Below, one piece after another: positions 32,051 to 32,377 of a stretch of DNA of 32,377 bases. Under the pieces are notes generated by a model. The model had not been told where the DNA came from, ran no database searches, and saw only the letters and a program-made list of their open reading frames with translations. Every line of letters begins with the position of its first letter. Position 1 is the first letter of the stretch. Source of the stretch: Candidatus Dormiibacterota bacterium (GTDB lineage Bacteria > Chloroflexota > Dormibacteria > Aeolococcales > Aeolococcaceae); assembly GCA_003142035.1 (NCBI GenBank), contig PLOF01000074.1:111939-144315 (forward strand). The letters run 5' to 3'. The translations under genes and the position numbers were made by a program.

Positions 32051-32377
32051 GTGACCGATCGCCCATTCCTGCCCCGTCGCCCCCCGGACGATCGGTCCTA
32101 CCCGCCGCGGCCGCCCTACCGTCCCCCGATGCCGGCTCCCCGGCCGAATTCGGAGCCGGCTCCGACCTCCAGCAGCGTCCGGCTGAAGGACGGAGAGCGG
32201 GAGATCGAGGTGAGCGGGACCCCGATCTTTGTCCGCCAGGTGCTTGACGACCTGCCCACGCTGCTCGCCCGCCTTCGCGGGGAGACGCCTCCGACCCCGG
32301 CTGCAATACGCATGCCCGCCCCCTCAGGCAGCCAGCCGCCGGCGGCTCATCGGTCGGTACCCGAGGTTCACGCCCCG
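32051..32377 (+). CDS. Unknown protein, 3' end beyond the window (partial)
   Basis: GTG 32051 has AGGAG 5 bases upstream and opens a frame with no stop to the window end (109 codons). The first 40 residues are Pro/Arg-rich (VTDRPFLPRRPPDDRSYPPR..). A compact segment follows, SSVRLKDGEREIEVSGTPIFVRQVLDDLPTLLARLRGE, whose strand pair and helix suggest a small folded domain. A second Pro-rich stretch follows. No family is recognised. It is 45 bases after the Ala-rich membrane protein gene and probably co-transcribed. Confidence 0.65.
   Translation, partial: MTDRPFLPRRPPDDRSYPPRPPYRPPMPAPRPNSEPAPTSSSVRLKDGEREIEVSGTPIFVRQVLDDLPTLLARLRGETPPTPAAIRMPAPSGSQPPAAHRSVPEVHAP

Overview
This is a GC-rich bacterial chromosome segment, densely packed with short intergenic gaps and many ATGA-type 4-base overlaps. 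No rRNA, tRNA, CRISPR array, insertion sequence or phage gene was seen. The gene content (actinobacteria-like pentose-phosphate operon, homodimeric AceE, CxxC-x17-CxxC zinc-ribbon protein, GTG/TTG starts, leaderless promoters, a Gram-positive-type LexA box) suggests an actinobacterial or Chloroflexota-like lineage. Candidatus Dormibacterota is my best guess, from gene content only and without any database search.

Layout. (1) 1-4117, plus strand: the end of a transaldolase, then glucose-6-phosphate isomerase, glucose-6-phosphate dehydrogenase and 6-phosphogluconolactonase. (2) 4163-5257, minus: a Pro/Gly-rich single-pass membrane protein. It is divergent from ribulose-phosphate 3-epimerase (5465-6160), which adds to the pentose-phosphate theme. 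(3) 6278-12129: a membrane GGDEF-EAL c-di-GMP enzyme converges on glycogen phosphorylase, which is in turn divergent from a protein with a degenerate GGDEF domain. (4) 12218-14899: the pyruvate dehydrogenase E1 component. (5) 15005-17322, minus: a 2'-5' RNA ligase-like protein (5' end apparently disrupted), a MalY/PatB-type PLP enzyme and a GNAT acetyltransferase. (6) 17468-18121, plus: a lipoprotein. (7) 18152-21115, minus: an alpha/beta hydrolase, a class III aminotransferase and a seven-helix membrane protein. The last is divergent from a soluble diguanylate cyclase (21342-22052). (8) 22119-28923, minus: a lone receiver-domain protein, then (in transcription order from 28923) metK, manC, an ATP-grasp protein, a phosphohexomutase, a PMI-like cupin and a membrane protein. 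(9) 29128-32377: a zinc-ribbon protein, a small unknown, RNase HII, an FmdB-type zinc ribbon, a small HhH-like protein behind a LexA box, and two unknown genes, the last cut by the window edge.

How the genes work together. Regions 1-2 provide the oxidative pentose-phosphate entry and part of sugar-phosphate recycling. Glycogen phosphorylase and AceE add storage-glucan breakdown and acetyl-CoA supply. The manC, phosphohexomutase and cupin genes look like a GDP-mannose supply line. Three GGDEF-type proteins and a receiver protein are spread among these metabolic genes.

The most notable signal is at 30822-30857: a near-consensus sigma70 promoter whose spacer is filled by a LexA (SOS) palindrome and whose -10 lies exactly 6 bases before an ATG. 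It would drive a leaderless mRNA for a 97-residue HhH-like protein. The same TANNNT-N6-start geometry recurs at three other genes.
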